Shown: piece by piece, positions 43,744 through 53,114 of the stretch
Position numbering within the stretch: position 1 is the first letter of the stretch
Layout: every line of letters begins with the position of its first letter
Source of the DNA: Ferrovibrio xuzhouensis
GTDB lineage: Bacteria; Pseudomonadota; Alphaproteobacteria; Ferrovibrionales; Ferrovibrionaceae
Length of the DNA: 64,000 nucleotides
Reading direction: 5' to 3'
NCBI RefSeq assembly: GCF_042648965.1
Contig: NZ_JBHRYJ010000004.1
Span: 62,001-126,000, forward strand
The notes under the pieces: model-generated
What the model was told of the DNA's origin: nothing
What the model saw: the letters and a program-made list of their open reading frames with translations, nothing else
Databases searched by the model: none
Program-made: the position numbers and the translations under genes

Positions 43744-44121
43744 TCACCGCACCATAGTCGTATAGCCGCGCTCGATCACCCGCTTGGTGGCCTCGAAGGC
43801 ATGGACGAGTTCGTCGTTGCCCTCGCGGGCGGCTTTGAGCCGGGCGATATCCTCCGGCGAAGGGTTGGTCTTCGTCGACAGTTCCAGCGCGATCTTGATG
43901 TAGCGGGCACGGGCCTCGGCGACCCGCACGGCAAAGGCCATGAACGACTCCCGGGTCAGCTCCGGCACCGCTTTGTGGATCACCTCGCGATTGGCGCTGA
44001 AGATCGCCATCTCGACTTCCTCGAGGAATTTTTGCAGCTTGCGGGTGACTTCGCGGTCCAGCATGTCCTTGCTCAGCAGATGGTCGACCTTGTTGTTCTT
44101 GGTAAATCCGATGATTTTCAC
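43744..44121 (-). CDS. Small hypothetical protein
   Basis: A 125-aa, mostly helical, charged protein (MKIIGFTKNNKVDHLLSKDM), with no recognised domain. It lies 97 bp before the MoxR gene on the same strand and may belong to the maturation operon or stand alone. A possible ribosome-binding site (GGAGGCAG-like) precedes the ATG. Confidence 0.6.
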   Translation of the reverse strand: MKIIGFTKNNKVDHLLSKDMLDREVTRKLQKFLEEVEMAIFSANREVIHKAVPELTRESFMAFAVRVAEARARYIKIALELSTKTNPSPEDIARLKAAREGNDELVHAFEATKRVIERGYTTMVR

Positions 44122-44304
44122 CGCTGCCTCCTGCCGCGATTCGGGGAGAGAGCGGAATCATAGCCGGTCCGGCGGCCGGATGAGAGTGTATTCCTGATTG
44201 CAGGGGTCCCGGCCGGGCGCAGCCGCAGGAAACGGAGACCGGAACGCTCCGGGTCGTCTGGCAGGCTTGAAGATGCCTGTTTTTATGGAAATTTCCGGGA
44301 AATT

Positions 44305-44378
44305 TGGAGGTCTGGGCCGGAATTGAACCGGCGTACGCGGATTTGCAGTCCGCTGCGTCACCACTCCGCCACCAGACC
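44305..44378 (-). tRNA. tRNA-Cys (anticodon GCA)
   Basis: A 74-nt tRNA on the minus strand. It has acceptor stem GGTCTGG/CCAGACC, anticodon loop CTGCAAA with GCA flanked by a GCGGA/TCCGC stem, T-arm GCCGG-TTCAATT-CCGGC and an encoded CCA end after discriminator T. Confidence 0.96.
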
Positions 44379-44395
44379 CCCGGTAAGCGCGCCCT

Positions 44396-44425
44396 TTACT
44401 ACGGGTTCCGCCCCGGCGGGGTCAA
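44396..44425 (-). promoter_or_regulatory. Candidate promoter of tRNA-Cys
   Basis: On the minus strand TTGACC and TAGTAA are separated by 18 bp and end about 18 bp before the tRNA 5' end. Assigned by eye. Confidence 0.4.
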
Positions 44426-44576
44426 GAGGTTCAGGGTATTGCGGCCGGGTGTGACGGCGGCCATTGCGCGGGCGGAATCGCTGCCGCTAAGCCCAAATCG
44501 GGCCATTGTTTTCACTGCATTGCAGCATTATAAGGGCAAGATTCTTTTCCGCGTCACCAGCACGGATTCCATCGTC

Positions 44577-45248
44577 ATGGCCCTTGCCGACCGTCAATTC
44601 GCCGAAGCGCGCCGCTATATGGTGCTCACGCAGCTACGCCCGAACAAGGTCATTGACGAGAATGTGATTGCGGCCATGGCCGCCGTGCCACGCGAACAGT
44701 TCGTGCCCAAGGCCTATCGCGGCGTCGCCTATATGGACGAAGACGTGACCGTGGCGCCCGGCCGCTATCTGCTGGAGCCGATGATCCTGGCCCGCCTGCT
44801 GCAGGAAGCCGAGGTCGACCCGCAGGACATTGCCCTCGTGGTGGGCTGCGCCACCGGTTACGACGTTGCCGTTCTCGCCAAGCTGGCCAATACGGTGATC
44901 GGCCTTGATGCCGATGCGGCTCTGGTGGCCCAGGCCGGCCAGACGCTGCAGCAGCTCGGGATCGACAATACCGCCCTCATCGAGGGACCGCTGGCCGCCG
45001 GGCTGGCCAAGCAGGGCCCGTTCAACGTGATCCTCATCGCCGGCGCCGTGCCGGAAATTTCGCCGGCCCTGCTCGAACAGCTGGCCGATGGCGGTCGCCT
45101 GGTCGGCGTGGTCCGCGGCGCCGATGCGCCGATCGGCCAGGCGGTGTTCGTGCATCGTACCGGCGGCACCTTTGCCGAGCGGATCCTGTTTGACGCCGGT
45201 ACGCCGATGCTGCCGGGCTTCGAACAACCGGCCGGCTTCGTGTTCTGA
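44577..45248 (+). CDS. Protein-L-isoaspartate O-methyltransferase-like protein
   Basis: A 223-aa SAM-dependent methyltransferase of the PCMT family. It has VPREQFVPKAYRG and the SAM loop LVVGCATGYDVAVLAKLA where classical Pcm has G-T-G-S-G-Y. GAVPEISPALLEQLADGGRLVG is typical of the family C-terminal part. The loop difference (C-A-T-G) is common in the alphaproteobacterial subfamily that sits upstream of rhodanese and tolC, so repair of isoaspartyl residues is probable but not certain. Confidence 0.85.
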   Translation: MALADRQFAEARRYMVLTQLRPNKVIDENVIAAMAAVPREQFVPKAYRGVAYMDEDVTVAPGRYLLEPMILARLLQEAEVDPQDIALVVGCATGYDVAVLAKLANTVIGLDADAALVAQAGQTLQQLGIDNTALIEGPLAAGLAKQGPFNVILIAGAVPEISPALLEQLADGGRLVGVVRGADAPIGQAVFVHRTGGTFAERILFDAGTPMLPGFEQPAGFVF

Positions 45249-45264
45249 CCGGCTCCGGGGGGAG

Positions 45265-45600
45265 ATGACCATCACCGATCTGCCTGCTGAAATCGCTGTC
45301 GGCGACCTCGATGACTGGCGCAAGGCCGGCCGCGACATCGCCGTGCTCGATGTGCGCGAGGATTGGGAAGTGGCGCTCTGTGCCCTGGCAGACAGCCTGA
45401 AGATTCCGATGCAGCAGATTCCGGCGCGCAAAGCCGAACTGCCGCAGGACAAGCCGCTGGTGGTGATGTGCCATCACGGCGGCCGCAGCCGGCAGGTGAT
45501 GCAGTGGCTGCGTGCGAACGGTTTTCCGCAGGCCATCAACCTGGCTGGCGGCATTCATGCCTGGGCGGAACAGATCGATCCCGGCATGGCCCGATACTGA
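45265..45600 (+). CDS. Rhodanese-like protein
   Basis: A 111-aa single-domain rhodanese with the active-site cysteine Cys69 in VMCHHGGRSRQ and the opening LDVREDWEV. It would carry sulfur as a persulfide. GGGGGGAG lies just before the ATG. The gene sits between pcm and tolC, an arrangement seen in other alphaproteobacteria, but no partner is known. Confidence 0.9.
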   Translation: MTITDLPAEIAVGDLDDWRKAGRDIAVLDVREDWEVALCALADSLKIPMQQIPARKAELPQDKPLVVMCHHGGRSRQVMQWLRANGFPQAINLAGGIHAWAEQIDPGMARY

Positions 45601-45695
45601 ATAGAGTAAGCGTTCAAGACCAATCAGGCGGAATCGCCGGTATGCTGACACGGGAACGACGCTGCAAGATGGGGTCACAGGATAAGAAAAGGACG

Positions 45696-47081
45696 ATGCG
45701 CGTCATGACATTCAGACAGGCTCTTCTCGCGTCGGCGCTGGTCGGCGTTGCGGCAATCGTTGCCCCCGCGGCATCTGCCCAGGAGTTCACGGACGTGCTG
45801 TCCGCCGCCTACAACAACAACCCGACGCTGCTGGCGGCCCGCGCCGCACTGCGCGCCACCGATGAAGGCGTGCCGCAGGCGCTGTCGGGCTGGCGCCCGA
45901 CGGTGTCGGTCAACGGCTCGGTGGGCGAGCAGACCACCGACTACAGCCTCAACACCACGTCGACGCAGGACGGCAGCACGACACCGCGCTCGCTGTCGCT
46001 GACCGTCTCGCAGCCGCTGTATCGCGGCGGCCGTACCGAGGCCTCGACCAGTTCGGCAGAGGCCCTCGTTCTTGCCGGCCGGCAGGATCTGGCCGGCACC
46101 GAGCGGTCGGTGCTGCTGGATGGTGTCACGGCCTATATGGATGTCGTGCAGAACCAGGCGGTGCTCGACCTCAACCGCAACAACGAGGAAGTGCTGCGCC
46201 GCCAGCTCGATGCGACGCGCGAGCGTTTCCGGGTCGGCGAGATCACCCGCACCGACGTGGCGCAGGCGGAATCGCGGCTCAGCCGTGCCACCGCCGACCG
46301 CATTTCGGCGGAAGGCGCACTGGTGTCGAGCCGCGCCGTGCTGGCCCGCGTGATCGGCGAGATGCCCGGCACGCTGAAGGAGCCGCCGCCGCTGCCGCCG
46401 CTGCCCAAAAGCGAGGAGGAGTCGCTGACCATCGCCTATGACGAGAACCCGACCCTGCTGGGCGCGAAGTTCCGCGAAGCCTCGGCGCGGTTCGATGTGC
46501 GGGCGATTTCCGGTGCGCTGCTGCCGACGGTGTCGGTGAATGCCTCGGCGACCCGCTCGGAAGAATCCACCACCTCGCACATCGATTCCGACAACGCCCA
46601 GATCGCGCTGGCGCTGACCGTGCCGCTCTATGAGTCGGGCTCGGTCTACAGCCAGACCCGCCAGCGCAAGCAGATCTACAACCAGCGCCGGATCCAGGTC
46701 GAGGAGCAGCGCCGTGCCGTCCGCCAGGCGGTGGTGCAGGCCTGGGAAACCCTGACCACGGCGCGGTCGAACATCCAGGCCCGCAGCGACCAGGTCGATG
46801 CCGCCCGGGTCGCGCTGGAAGGCGTGCAGCAGGAAGCCGAGGTCGGCTCGCGCACCACGCTGGACGTGCTGGATCAGGAGCAGGAATACCTCGACGCCCG
46901 CGTGGCGCTGGTGCAGGCTCATCGCGACGAATATGTCGCCGGCTATTCGCTGCTGTCGTCGGTCGGCCGCCTCGGCGCCCGCCAACTCGGCCTGCCGGTC
47001 GAATACTACGATCCGATCAACAATTATAACCGCGTGCGCGACAAATGGTTCGGCACCGACGGTGGCCTGAACGTCGAGTAA
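45696..47081 (+). CDS. tolC: TolC-family outer-membrane channel
   Basis: Outer-membrane efflux duct of about 461 aa. The signal peptide (MTFRQALLASALVGVAAIVAPAASA) is cut before QEFTDVLSAAYNNNP, the standard first helix. Two OEP repeats with the motif N-P-T-L-L and long helices follow. The ATG at 45696 is preceded by AAGGA; longer in-frame starts upstream are not needed. It joins with inner-membrane pumps and adaptors encoded elsewhere. Confidence 0.92.
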   Translation: MRVMTFRQALLASALVGVAAIVAPAASAQEFTDVLSAAYNNNPTLLAARAALRATDEGVPQALSGWRPTVSVNGSVGEQTTDYSLNTTSTQDGSTTPRSLSLTVSQPLYRGGRTEASTSSAEALVLAGRQDLAGTERSVLLDGVTAYMDVVQNQAVLDLNRNNEEVLRRQLDATRERFRVGEITRTDVAQAESRLSRATADRISAEGALVSSRAVLARVIGEMPGTLKEPPPLPPLPKSEEESLTIAYDENPTLLGAKFREASARFDVRAISGALLPTVSVNASATRSEESTTSHIDSDNAQIALALTVPLYESGSVYSQTRQRKQIYNQRRIQVEEQRRAVRQAVVQAWETLTTARSNIQARSDQVDAARVALEGVQQEAEVGSRTTLDVLDQEQEYLDARVALVQAHRDEYVAGYSLLSSVGRLGARQLGLPVEYYDPINNYNRVRDKWFGTDGGLNVE

Positions 47082-47128
47082 CGAGACGGCAAAAAAACCG
47101 CAGCGAATCGGGTAAATTGGCAACCTGA

Positions 47129-47154
47129 AAGGGATTTCCGGGAAAAAATCCCTT
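47129..47154 (+). terminator. Hairpin after tolC (possible weak terminator)
   Basis: Perfect 9-bp arms AAGGGATTT/AAATCCCTT around 8 nt, 48 bp past the tolC stop. No T-run follows, so intrinsic termination is doubtful; it may instead be a processing or stability hairpin before popZ. Confidence 0.35.
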
Positions 47155-47328
47155 AACCCAGGTTAACAGTTCGGTTATCTTTGCGGCGCATACCATCGGT
47201 CCGATGATTCGACTGGTGGCTGGTATCGGGGCGGAAACTGCCTCGCCGGCTGCCAGCGGGTCCCGGAAGGGCGGCGATGCCTGTGCTGGCACGCCCATGT
47301 TACGGGCAATTTTATTTCGGGCGAGGGG

Positions 47329-47994
47329 ATGAGCGACCCTAAGGCAGGTCAGAATGAACCGACAATGGAGGAGATTCTCGCCTCCATTCGCCGGATCATT
47401 TCCGAGGACGGTGCCGAGCAGGGCGGAGCCCCTGCCGATGACGCCGGAGCTGCGCCTGCGGCCGCGCCGGAGCCCGAAGCCGAGCCGGTGATGGCGGAAC
47501 CGGAGCCCGAGCCGGAACCGGAGCCCGAACCCGAGCCGATGATGGCGGCGCCGGAACCCGAACTGGAGCCGGAGCCCGAACCCGAGCCGGAACCCGCCTA
47601 CGAGCCGGAGCCCGAACCGGAGCCGGAAGAGGCCTACGAACCGCCGCCGCCCCCGCCGCCGCGCCGGGCTGCACCGCAGCGCCGGCCGGCCGCGCCGCCG
47701 CGTGACGACATCCTCGAGCTGACCGACATCGTCGATCACGAGGGGCTGGTCTCCGAGCCGACCGCCAGCCGCGCCGCGGCCCATCTGGGGCAGCTGTCCA
47801 GCGCCGTGGCCGGTTCGCGTGCCATGGCCATGGGCAACAGCCAGCGCACCTTGGAAGAGCTGGTCAAGGAACTGCTGCGGCCGATGCTGAAGGAATGGCT
47901 GGACGCGCATCTGGCCACCATCGTGCAGCGCATCGTCGAGCGCGAGGTCGCCCGCCTGACCATCCAGGCGGAAGAAGAGCAGGATCACCTGTAA
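47329..47994 (+). CDS. popZ: Polar organizing protein PopZ (DUF2497)
   Basis: PopZ forms a polar scaffold that anchors the ParB/origin complex in alphaproteobacteria. The 221-aa protein has the N-terminal short helix PTMEEILASIRRIISEDG, then a Pro/Glu-rich disordered linker with many P-E-P repeats, and the C-terminal oligomerisation helices ending LEELVKELLRPMLKEWLDAH and VQRIVEREVARL. The next gene is valS, as in many alphaproteobacteria. Confidence 0.93.
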   Translation: MSDPKAGQNEPTMEEILASIRRIISEDGAEQGGAPADDAGAAPAAAPEPEAEPVMAEPEPEPEPEPEPEPMMAAPEPELEPEPEPEPEPAYEPEPEPEPEEAYEPPPPPPPRRAAPQRRPAAPPRDDILELTDIVDHEGLVSEPTASRAAAHLGQLSSAVAGSRAMAMGNSQRTLEELVKELLRPMLKEWLDAHLATIVQRIVEREVARLTIQAEEEQDHL

Positions 47995-48139
47995 AATCGC
48001 GGCCTGCGGGCCGTTCCTGACCGTCCGGCAAAGCTCCCCGACCCGGCTCCAAGTCTGGACTTGCCAGAGTCTGGACTTGATGGCCCGGATCGTCTTTATT
48101 TGCCGCCCTTTCCGTGATTTTCCGAAGTTGACCGCGCTC

Positions 48140-50779
48140 ATGCTGGACAAGACCTTTTCGCCCCAGGACGTCGAAGCCCGCCTGTACAAGGCCTGGGAGG
48201 AGGGCGGCTGCTTCCGCCCTGGCGTGAAGTCCGGCAAGCCCTACACCATCGCCCTGCCGCCGCCGAATGTGACCGGCAGCCTGCATATGGGCCACGCACT
48301 GAACCACACCTTGCAGGACGTGCTGATCCGCTTCCAGCGCATGCGTGGCCGCGACGCGCTGTGGCAGCCGGGCACCGACCATGCCGGCATCGCCACCCAG
48401 ATGGTGGTCGAGCGCCAGCTGGCCGCGCAGCAGCAGAACCGCCACCAGATGGGCCGCGAGGCCTTTGTCGAGCGGGTCTGGCAGTGGAAGGCGGAATCCG
48501 GCGGCATGATCACCGGCCAGCAACGCCGGCTCGGCGAGAGCTGCGACTGGAGCCGCGAGCGATTCACCATGGACGAGGGCCTGAGCGCCGCCGTGCGCAA
48601 GGTCTTCGTCGAGCTCTACCGCGAGGGCCTGATCTACAAGGACCAGCGGCTGGTCAACTGGGACCCCAAGCTGCTGACCGCGATCTCCGATCTCGAGGTC
48701 GAGCAGCATGAGGTGAAGAGCCATCTGTGGTATTTCCGCTATCCGGTGGACGGCATGGCGGATACCTTCATTACGGTCGCCACCACGCGGCCGGAAACCA
48801 TGCTGGGCGATACCGGCATCGCCGTGCATCCGGAAGACGAGCGCTACAAGGATCTGGTCGGCAAGTTTGCCATCCTGCCGATCGTCGGCCGCCGTATCCC
48901 GATCGTTGCCGACGAGTATTCCGACCCCGAGAAGGGCTCGGGCGCCGTGAAGATCACCCCGGCGCATGACTTCAACGACTTCGAGGTCGGCAAGCGCCAT
49001 AACCTCGAGATGATCAACATCTTCGACAAGCATGCGCATCTGAACGACGCCGTGCCCGAGACATATCGCGGCATGGAGCGCTTCGCCGCCCGCAAGGCGA
49101 TCGTTGCCGCGATGGAAGCGCTGGAGCTGGTCGAGAAGATCGAGCCCAACAAGCACATGGTGCCGCATGGTGACCGCTCGCAGGTGGTGATCGAGCCCTG
49201 GCTGACCGAGCAGTGGTATGTCAATGCCGCGGTGCTGGCCAGGCCGGCCATCGAGGCGGTGGAGACGGGCGCCATCCAGTTCGTGCCGAAGAACTGGGAA
49301 AAGACCTACTTTGAATGGATGCGCAACATCCAGCCCTGGTGCATCTCGCGCCAGCTGTGGTGGGGCCATCAGATCCCGGCCTGGTACGGCCCGGACGGCA
49401 AGGTCTTCGTTGCCTATGACGAGGCCGAAGCACAGGCCGAGGCGGCGAAGCATTACGGCAAGGCCGTCGCGCTCGCCCGCGACGAGGATGTGCTGGATAC
49501 CTGGTTCTCGTCGGCGCTGTGGCCGTTCTCGACGCTGGGCTGGCCGGAACAGACGCCGCTGCTGCAGTCGCATTACCCGACCGACGTGTTGGTCACCGGC
49601 TTCGACATCATCTTTTTCTGGGTTGCCCGGATGATCATGATGGGCCTGCATTTCACCAAGCAGGTGCCGTTTCACACGGTCTACATCCACGCCCTGGTCC
49701 GCGACGAGAAGGGCCAGAAGATGTCGAAGTCCAAGGGCAACGTGATGGACCCGCTCGACATCATCGACAAATACGGCGCCGACGCGCTGCGCTTCACGCT
49801 GTCGATCTTCGCCGCCCAGGGCCGCGACGTGAAGATGTCGGAACAGCGTGTCGAGGGCTATCGCAACTTCGCCACCAAGCTGTGGAATGCCGCCCGCTTT
49901 GCCGAGATGAACGGCTGCGCGCTGCCGGCGGACTTCGATCCGGCCAAGGTGCAGGGCACGGTCAACAAGTGGATCCTCGGCCGGCTCGGCCAGGCGGCCC
50001 GCGACGTCGAGACCGCACTTGATGCCTACAAGTTCAACGATGCCGCCGGGGCGCTCTACCATTTCACCTGGGGCACCTTCTGCGACTGGTATCTCGAGCT
50101 GATCAAGCCGGCATTACTCGGTGAAGATGTCGCATTGAAGACTGAGACCCAGACGACCTGCGCCTATGTGCTGCGCCAGCTGATCCACCTGCTGCACCCG
50201 TTCATGCCGTTCGTGACCGAGGAATTGTGGGACAAGCTCTATGGTGCGCCGGATGGACTGCTGATGCTGCGCGACTGGCCGGCGGATGGCACTCGGGCCG
50301 AAGATGCCGCGGCGGCGGCCGAGATTGACTGGCTGATCCGGCTGATCGACGGCGTGCGCGCGGCCCGCGCGGCCCTGAACGTGCCGGCTGGCGCCAAGAT
50401 CGCCATGATCGTCAACGGTGGCAGTGCCGAGACGGCGGCGCGGCTGCAGCACCATGCCGATCCGGTCAAGCGGCTGGCCCGCATCGAGACGATGACGGCC
50501 GACCAGCCGGCCCCGCAGGGTTCGGCGCGGGTGGTAATCGACGAGGCCACCATCGTGCTTCCGCTGGCCGAGGTGATCGATATCGCGAAGGAAAAGGAAC
50601 GGCTCGGCAAGGAGCGCGACAAGGCGCTGGCCGAGATCGGCAAGATCGACGCCAAGCTCGGCGACGCCACATTCGTCGCCCGCGCCCCCGAGGCGGTGGT
50701 AGAAGAGCAGCGCGAGCGCCGCGAGGCCCAGACGGCGCTGGCCGACAAGCTCGGCGATGCCCTGCGGCAGCTCGGATGA
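48140..50779 (+). CDS. valS: Valyl-tRNA synthetase
   Basis: Charges tRNA-Val. The 879-aa class I synthetase has HMGH at residues 49-52 within PPNVTGSLHMGHALNHT, KMSKS at 527-531, the CP1 editing domain in between (TTRPETMLGD) and a C-terminal coiled coil (EKERLGKERDKALAEIGKIDAKLG). I place the start at 48140 (MLDKTFSPQ); an upstream in-frame ATG would add 21 residues unlike the family. The stop overlaps the start of the next gene (ATGA). Confidence 0.97.
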   Translation: MLDKTFSPQDVEARLYKAWEEGGCFRPGVKSGKPYTIALPPPNVTGSLHMGHALNHTLQDVLIRFQRMRGRDALWQPGTDHAGIATQMVVERQLAAQQQNRHQMGREAFVERVWQWKAESGGMITGQQRRLGESCDWSRERFTMDEGLSAAVRKVFVELYREGLIYKDQRLVNWDPKLLTAISDLEVEQHEVKSHLWYFRYPVDGMADTFITVATTRPETMLGDTGIAVHPEDERYKDLVGKFAILPIVGRRIPIVADEYSDPEKGSGAVKITPAHDFNDFEVGKRHNLEMINIFDKHAHLNDAVPETYRGMERFAARKAIVAAMEALELVEKIEPNKHMVPHGDRSQVVIEPWLTEQWYVNAAVLARPAIEAVETGAIQFVPKNWEKTYFEWMRNIQPWCISRQLWWGHQIPAWYGPDGKVFVAYDEAEAQAEAAKHYGKAVALARDEDVLDTWFSSALWPFSTLGWPEQTPLLQSHYPTDVLVTGFDIIFFWVARMIMMGLHFTKQVPFHTVYIHALVRDEKGQKMSKSKGNVMDPLDIIDKYGADALRFTLSIFAAQGRDVKMSEQRVEGYRNFATKLWNAARFAEMNGCALPADFDPAKVQGTVNKWILGRLGQAARDVETALDAYKFNDAAGALYHFTWGTFCDWYLELIKPALLGEDVALKTETQTTCAYVLRQLIHLLHPFMPFVTEELWDKLYGAPDGLLMLRDWPADGTRAEDAAAAAEIDWLIRLIDGVRAARAALNVPAGAKIAMIVNGGSAETAARLQHHADPVKRLARIETMTADQPAPQGSARVVIDEATIVLPLAEVIDIAKEKERLGKERDKALAEIGKIDAKLGDATFVARAPEAVVEEQRERREAQTALADKLGDALRQLG

Positions 50780-51210
50780 ACGCGGCGCCGCTCAGCCCTG
50801 ACGACCTGGCGCTGATCGAGGCGGCCTCCGCCCTGATCCGCAAGCGCTATGCGGTGGGGCGGCACCATATTGCGGCGGCCCTGCGCACGCGCTCGGGCCG
50901 CATCTTCACCGGCCTGCATCTCGATACCTATGTCGGCCGCGCCTCGGTCTGTGCCGAGGCGGTGGCGGTCGGCCAGGCGATGGCCGACGGCGCCGGACCG
51001 GACGATCCGGTCACCGCCATCGTGTCGGTGCGGCATCCGCGGCCGACCGAAGAGCATCAGGATATCCAGGTGGTGGCGCCCTGCGGCATCTGCCGCGAGA
51101 TGATTCGTGACTTCGCCCCGGATGCCCGTGTCATCCTGAACGAGCAGGGCCAGCTTGCCGCCTACAGCCCGGCCGAGCTGCTGCCGCTGAAATACCACCG
51201 GCTGAAATAG
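50776..51210 (+). CDS. Cytidine-deaminase-like protein
   Basis: A 144-aa zinc-dependent deaminase fold. Motif 1 is SVCAEAVAVG (Cys59, Glu61) and motif 2 is APCGICREMI (Cys103, Cys106). The Cys-Cys-Cys ligand set with C-A-E is that of homotetrameric cytidine/blasticidin-S-like deaminases. It is coupled to valS by a 4-bp overlap. The substrate (cytidine or another amino-pyrimidine) is not proven. Confidence 0.83.
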   Translation: MNAAPLSPDDLALIEAASALIRKRYAVGRHHIAAALRTRSGRIFTGLHLDTYVGRASVCAEAVAVGQAMADGAGPDDPVTAIVSVRHPRPTEEHQDIQVVAPCGICREMIRDFAPDARVILNEQGQLAAYSPAELLPLKYHRLK

Positions 51211-51230
51211 CGGTTATTCCTTCACGGCGC

Positions 51231-52130
51231 CTATTCTTTCACGGCACCGGTCAGGCTGGCGACGTAACTGTCGACGAAGAAGGAATACAGGATCGCCACC
51301 GGCAGCGAGCCGAACAGCGCGCCGGCCATCAGCGACCCCCAGTGATAGACATCGCCCTCGACCAGTTCGGTCAGCACGCCGACCGCCACCGTCTTGTTCT
51401 CTGACGAGGAGATGAAGGCGAGGGCGTAGATGAACTCGTTCCAGCTCAGCGTGAACGCGAAGATGCCGGCCGAGATCAGGCCCGGCAGGCTGAGCGGCAG
51501 GATGATCTTCCACAGGATCTGGAAGCGCGAGGCGCCGTCGATCAGCGCGCATTCCTCCAGCTCGAAGGGCAGTGTCTTGAAATAGCCGATCAGCAGCCAG
51601 GTGCAGAACGGGATCAGGAAGGTCGGGTAGGTGAGGATCAGCGCCCACATGCTGTCATACAACCCGAACTGGAAGATCATGGTGGCCAGCGGGATGAACA
51701 GGATGCTCGGCGGCACCAGATAGGCGAGGAAGATCAGCAGGCCCACGGTATCGGCGCCGCGGAAGCGCAGCCGCGCGATGGCATAGGCCGCCAGCACCGA
51801 GCAGAACAGCGACAGCGCGGTGGCCGCTACCGCCACCGTCATGGTGGTCAGCAGCCATTGCGGATACTGCGTCTCGAACAGCAGCTTGTGGATGTTGTCC
51901 AAGGTCGGGTGGGCAACCCACAGCGGGTCGTAATCCTGGTAGTTGAGCAGCTCGCCGTTCGGCTTGAAGGTGGTCAGACCCATCCAGTAGAACGGGAACA
52001 GCAGCACCAGCAGGAAGATGCCGAGCGGCAGCCACAGGGTAACCATCCGGTAGGACACCGAGTCCAGATACTGCATGCCCTCGCGGCCGGGCTTGGCGGC
52101 TTTCGCCGGGCTGTCTGCAGAAGCGCTCAT
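51231..52130 (-). CDS. Sugar-type ABC transporter permease (MalG-like)
   Basis: A 299-aa inner-membrane protein with about six helices. The EAA loop is E-E-C-A-L-I-D-G-A-S-R-F-Q-I-L-W-K-I-I-L-P. Start MSASADSPAKAAK gives a long cytoplasmic N-terminus. It lies 10 bp after the partner permease. A short duplicated TTCACGGC stretch surrounds its stop. No ATPase gene follows in the window. Confidence 0.9.
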   Translation of the reverse strand: MSASADSPAKAAKPGREGMQYLDSVSYRMVTLWLPLGIFLLVLLFPFYWMGLTTFKPNGELLNYQDYDPLWVAHPTLDNIHKLLFETQYPQWLLTTMTVAVAATALSLFCSVLAAYAIARLRFRGADTVGLLIFLAYLVPPSILFIPLATMIFQFGLYDSMWALILTYPTFLIPFCTWLLIGYFKTLPFELEECALIDGASRFQILWKIILPLSLPGLISAGIFAFTLSWNEFIYALAFISSSENKTVAVGVLTELVEGDVYHWGSLMAGALFGSLPVAILYSFFVDSYVASLTGAVKE

Positions 52131-52140
52131 CGCGTTTTCC

Positions 52141-53043
52141 TCACTGCCACTTCTTGCGCTGCAGCGCGATGTAGCTGATCGCCGTCGACAGGATCAGGAA
52201 CGGCACCATGGCAATGGCAATGGCGGCGCCCTCGCCAAGCAGGCCGCCGTTGATGCCGCGCTGGAAGGCCAGCGTTGCCATCAGATGGGTCGCATTGTTC
52301 GGCCCGCCGCGGGTGATCGCATAGATCAGCTGGAAATCGGTAAAGGTGAACAGGATCGAGAAGGTCAGCACGATACTGAGCACCGGCATCAGGTTCGGCA
52401 CGGTGACAAAGCGGAAGCGCTGCCACGAATTGGCGCCATCCAGCGAGGCAGCCTCGTAGAGGCTGGGCGAGATGGTCTGCAGGCCGGCCAGCAGGCAGAT
52501 GGCGACAAAGGGGATGCCGCGCCAGATATTGGCGGCGATCACCGCGGCGCGGGCGTTGTTCTCGTTGCCGAGGAAGTCGATGTACTGGTGGATCAGGCCG
52601 GCCTTGGTCAGCATCCACGAGAGGATCGAGAACTGCGAATCGTAGATCCACCAGAAGGCAATGGCGGACAGCACGGTGGGCACGATATAGGGCAGCAGCA
52701 CGATGGCGCGGATGAAGGCCTGGAACGGCATGCGGCGGTTCAGCAGCAGCGCGAGCCACAGGCCAAGCGCGAATTTGATCACCGTCGCCACGCTGGTATA
52801 GAGGATCGTGTTGAACACCGATTTCAGGAAAATCGAATCGCCGAGCAGGGAGATGTAGTTTTCCAGGCCGATGAAGATGCCGGGCCGGCCGATGCGCGTG
52901 TCGGTGAAGCCGAGCCAGATGCCGAGGCCGAGCGGATAGGTCAGGAAGACCAGCAGCAGCAGGCCCGCTGGTGCCATGAACACCAGGGTCAGGAAGGTGG
53001 TGTTGTCGCGCAGGCGGTCCCAGGCCGGGACGGGGGAGGTCAT
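52141..53043 (-). CDS. Sugar-type ABC transporter permease (MalF-like)
   Basis: A 300-aa permease, first of the pair. It has about six helices, starting with FLTLVFMAPAGLLLLVFLTY, and the EAA-like E-A-A-S-L-D-G-A-N-S-W-Q-R-F. It follows the binding-protein gene with a hairpin in between. Family CUT1 imports sugars and polyols. Confidence 0.9.
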   Translation of the reverse strand: MTSPVPAWDRLRDNTTFLTLVFMAPAGLLLLVFLTYPLGLGIWLGFTDTRIGRPGIFIGLENYISLLGDSIFLKSVFNTILYTSVATVIKFALGLWLALLLNRRMPFQAFIRAIVLLPYIVPTVLSAIAFWWIYDSQFSILSWMLTKAGLIHQYIDFLGNENNARAAVIAANIWRGIPFVAICLLAGLQTISPSLYEAASLDGANSWQRFRFVTVPNLMPVLSIVLTFSILFTFTDFQLIYAITRGGPNNATHLMATLAFQRGINGGLLGEGAAIAIAMVPFLILSTAISYIALQRKKWQ

Positions 53044-53072
53044 GTCAGGGCAATCCGCAAAGGCAGGCTACG

Positions 53073-53108
53073 GGAAAAGAAGCGGGGCGACCATCCCGGC
53101 CGCCCCGC
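53073..53108 (-). terminator. Hairpin/T-rich element between binding-protein and permease genes
   Basis: On the minus strand an 8-bp GC stem, GCGGGGCG/CGCCCCGC, with an 11-nt loop is followed by TTCTTTTCC, 7 nt past the binding-protein stop. It could end part of the transcripts or protect the mRNA, giving more binding protein than permease. Confidence 0.6.
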
Positions 53109-53114
53109 CGGCAC

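Noticed and set aside
44281..44304. Palindromic GGAAATTTCC region after tRNA-Cys as a terminator
   Set aside because: Its stem is AT-only with a minimal loop, and no T-run follows on the tRNA strand.
47864..50062. 732-codon frame on the minus strand
   Set aside because: Antisense shadow of valS, whose HMGH and KMSKS motifs are intact.
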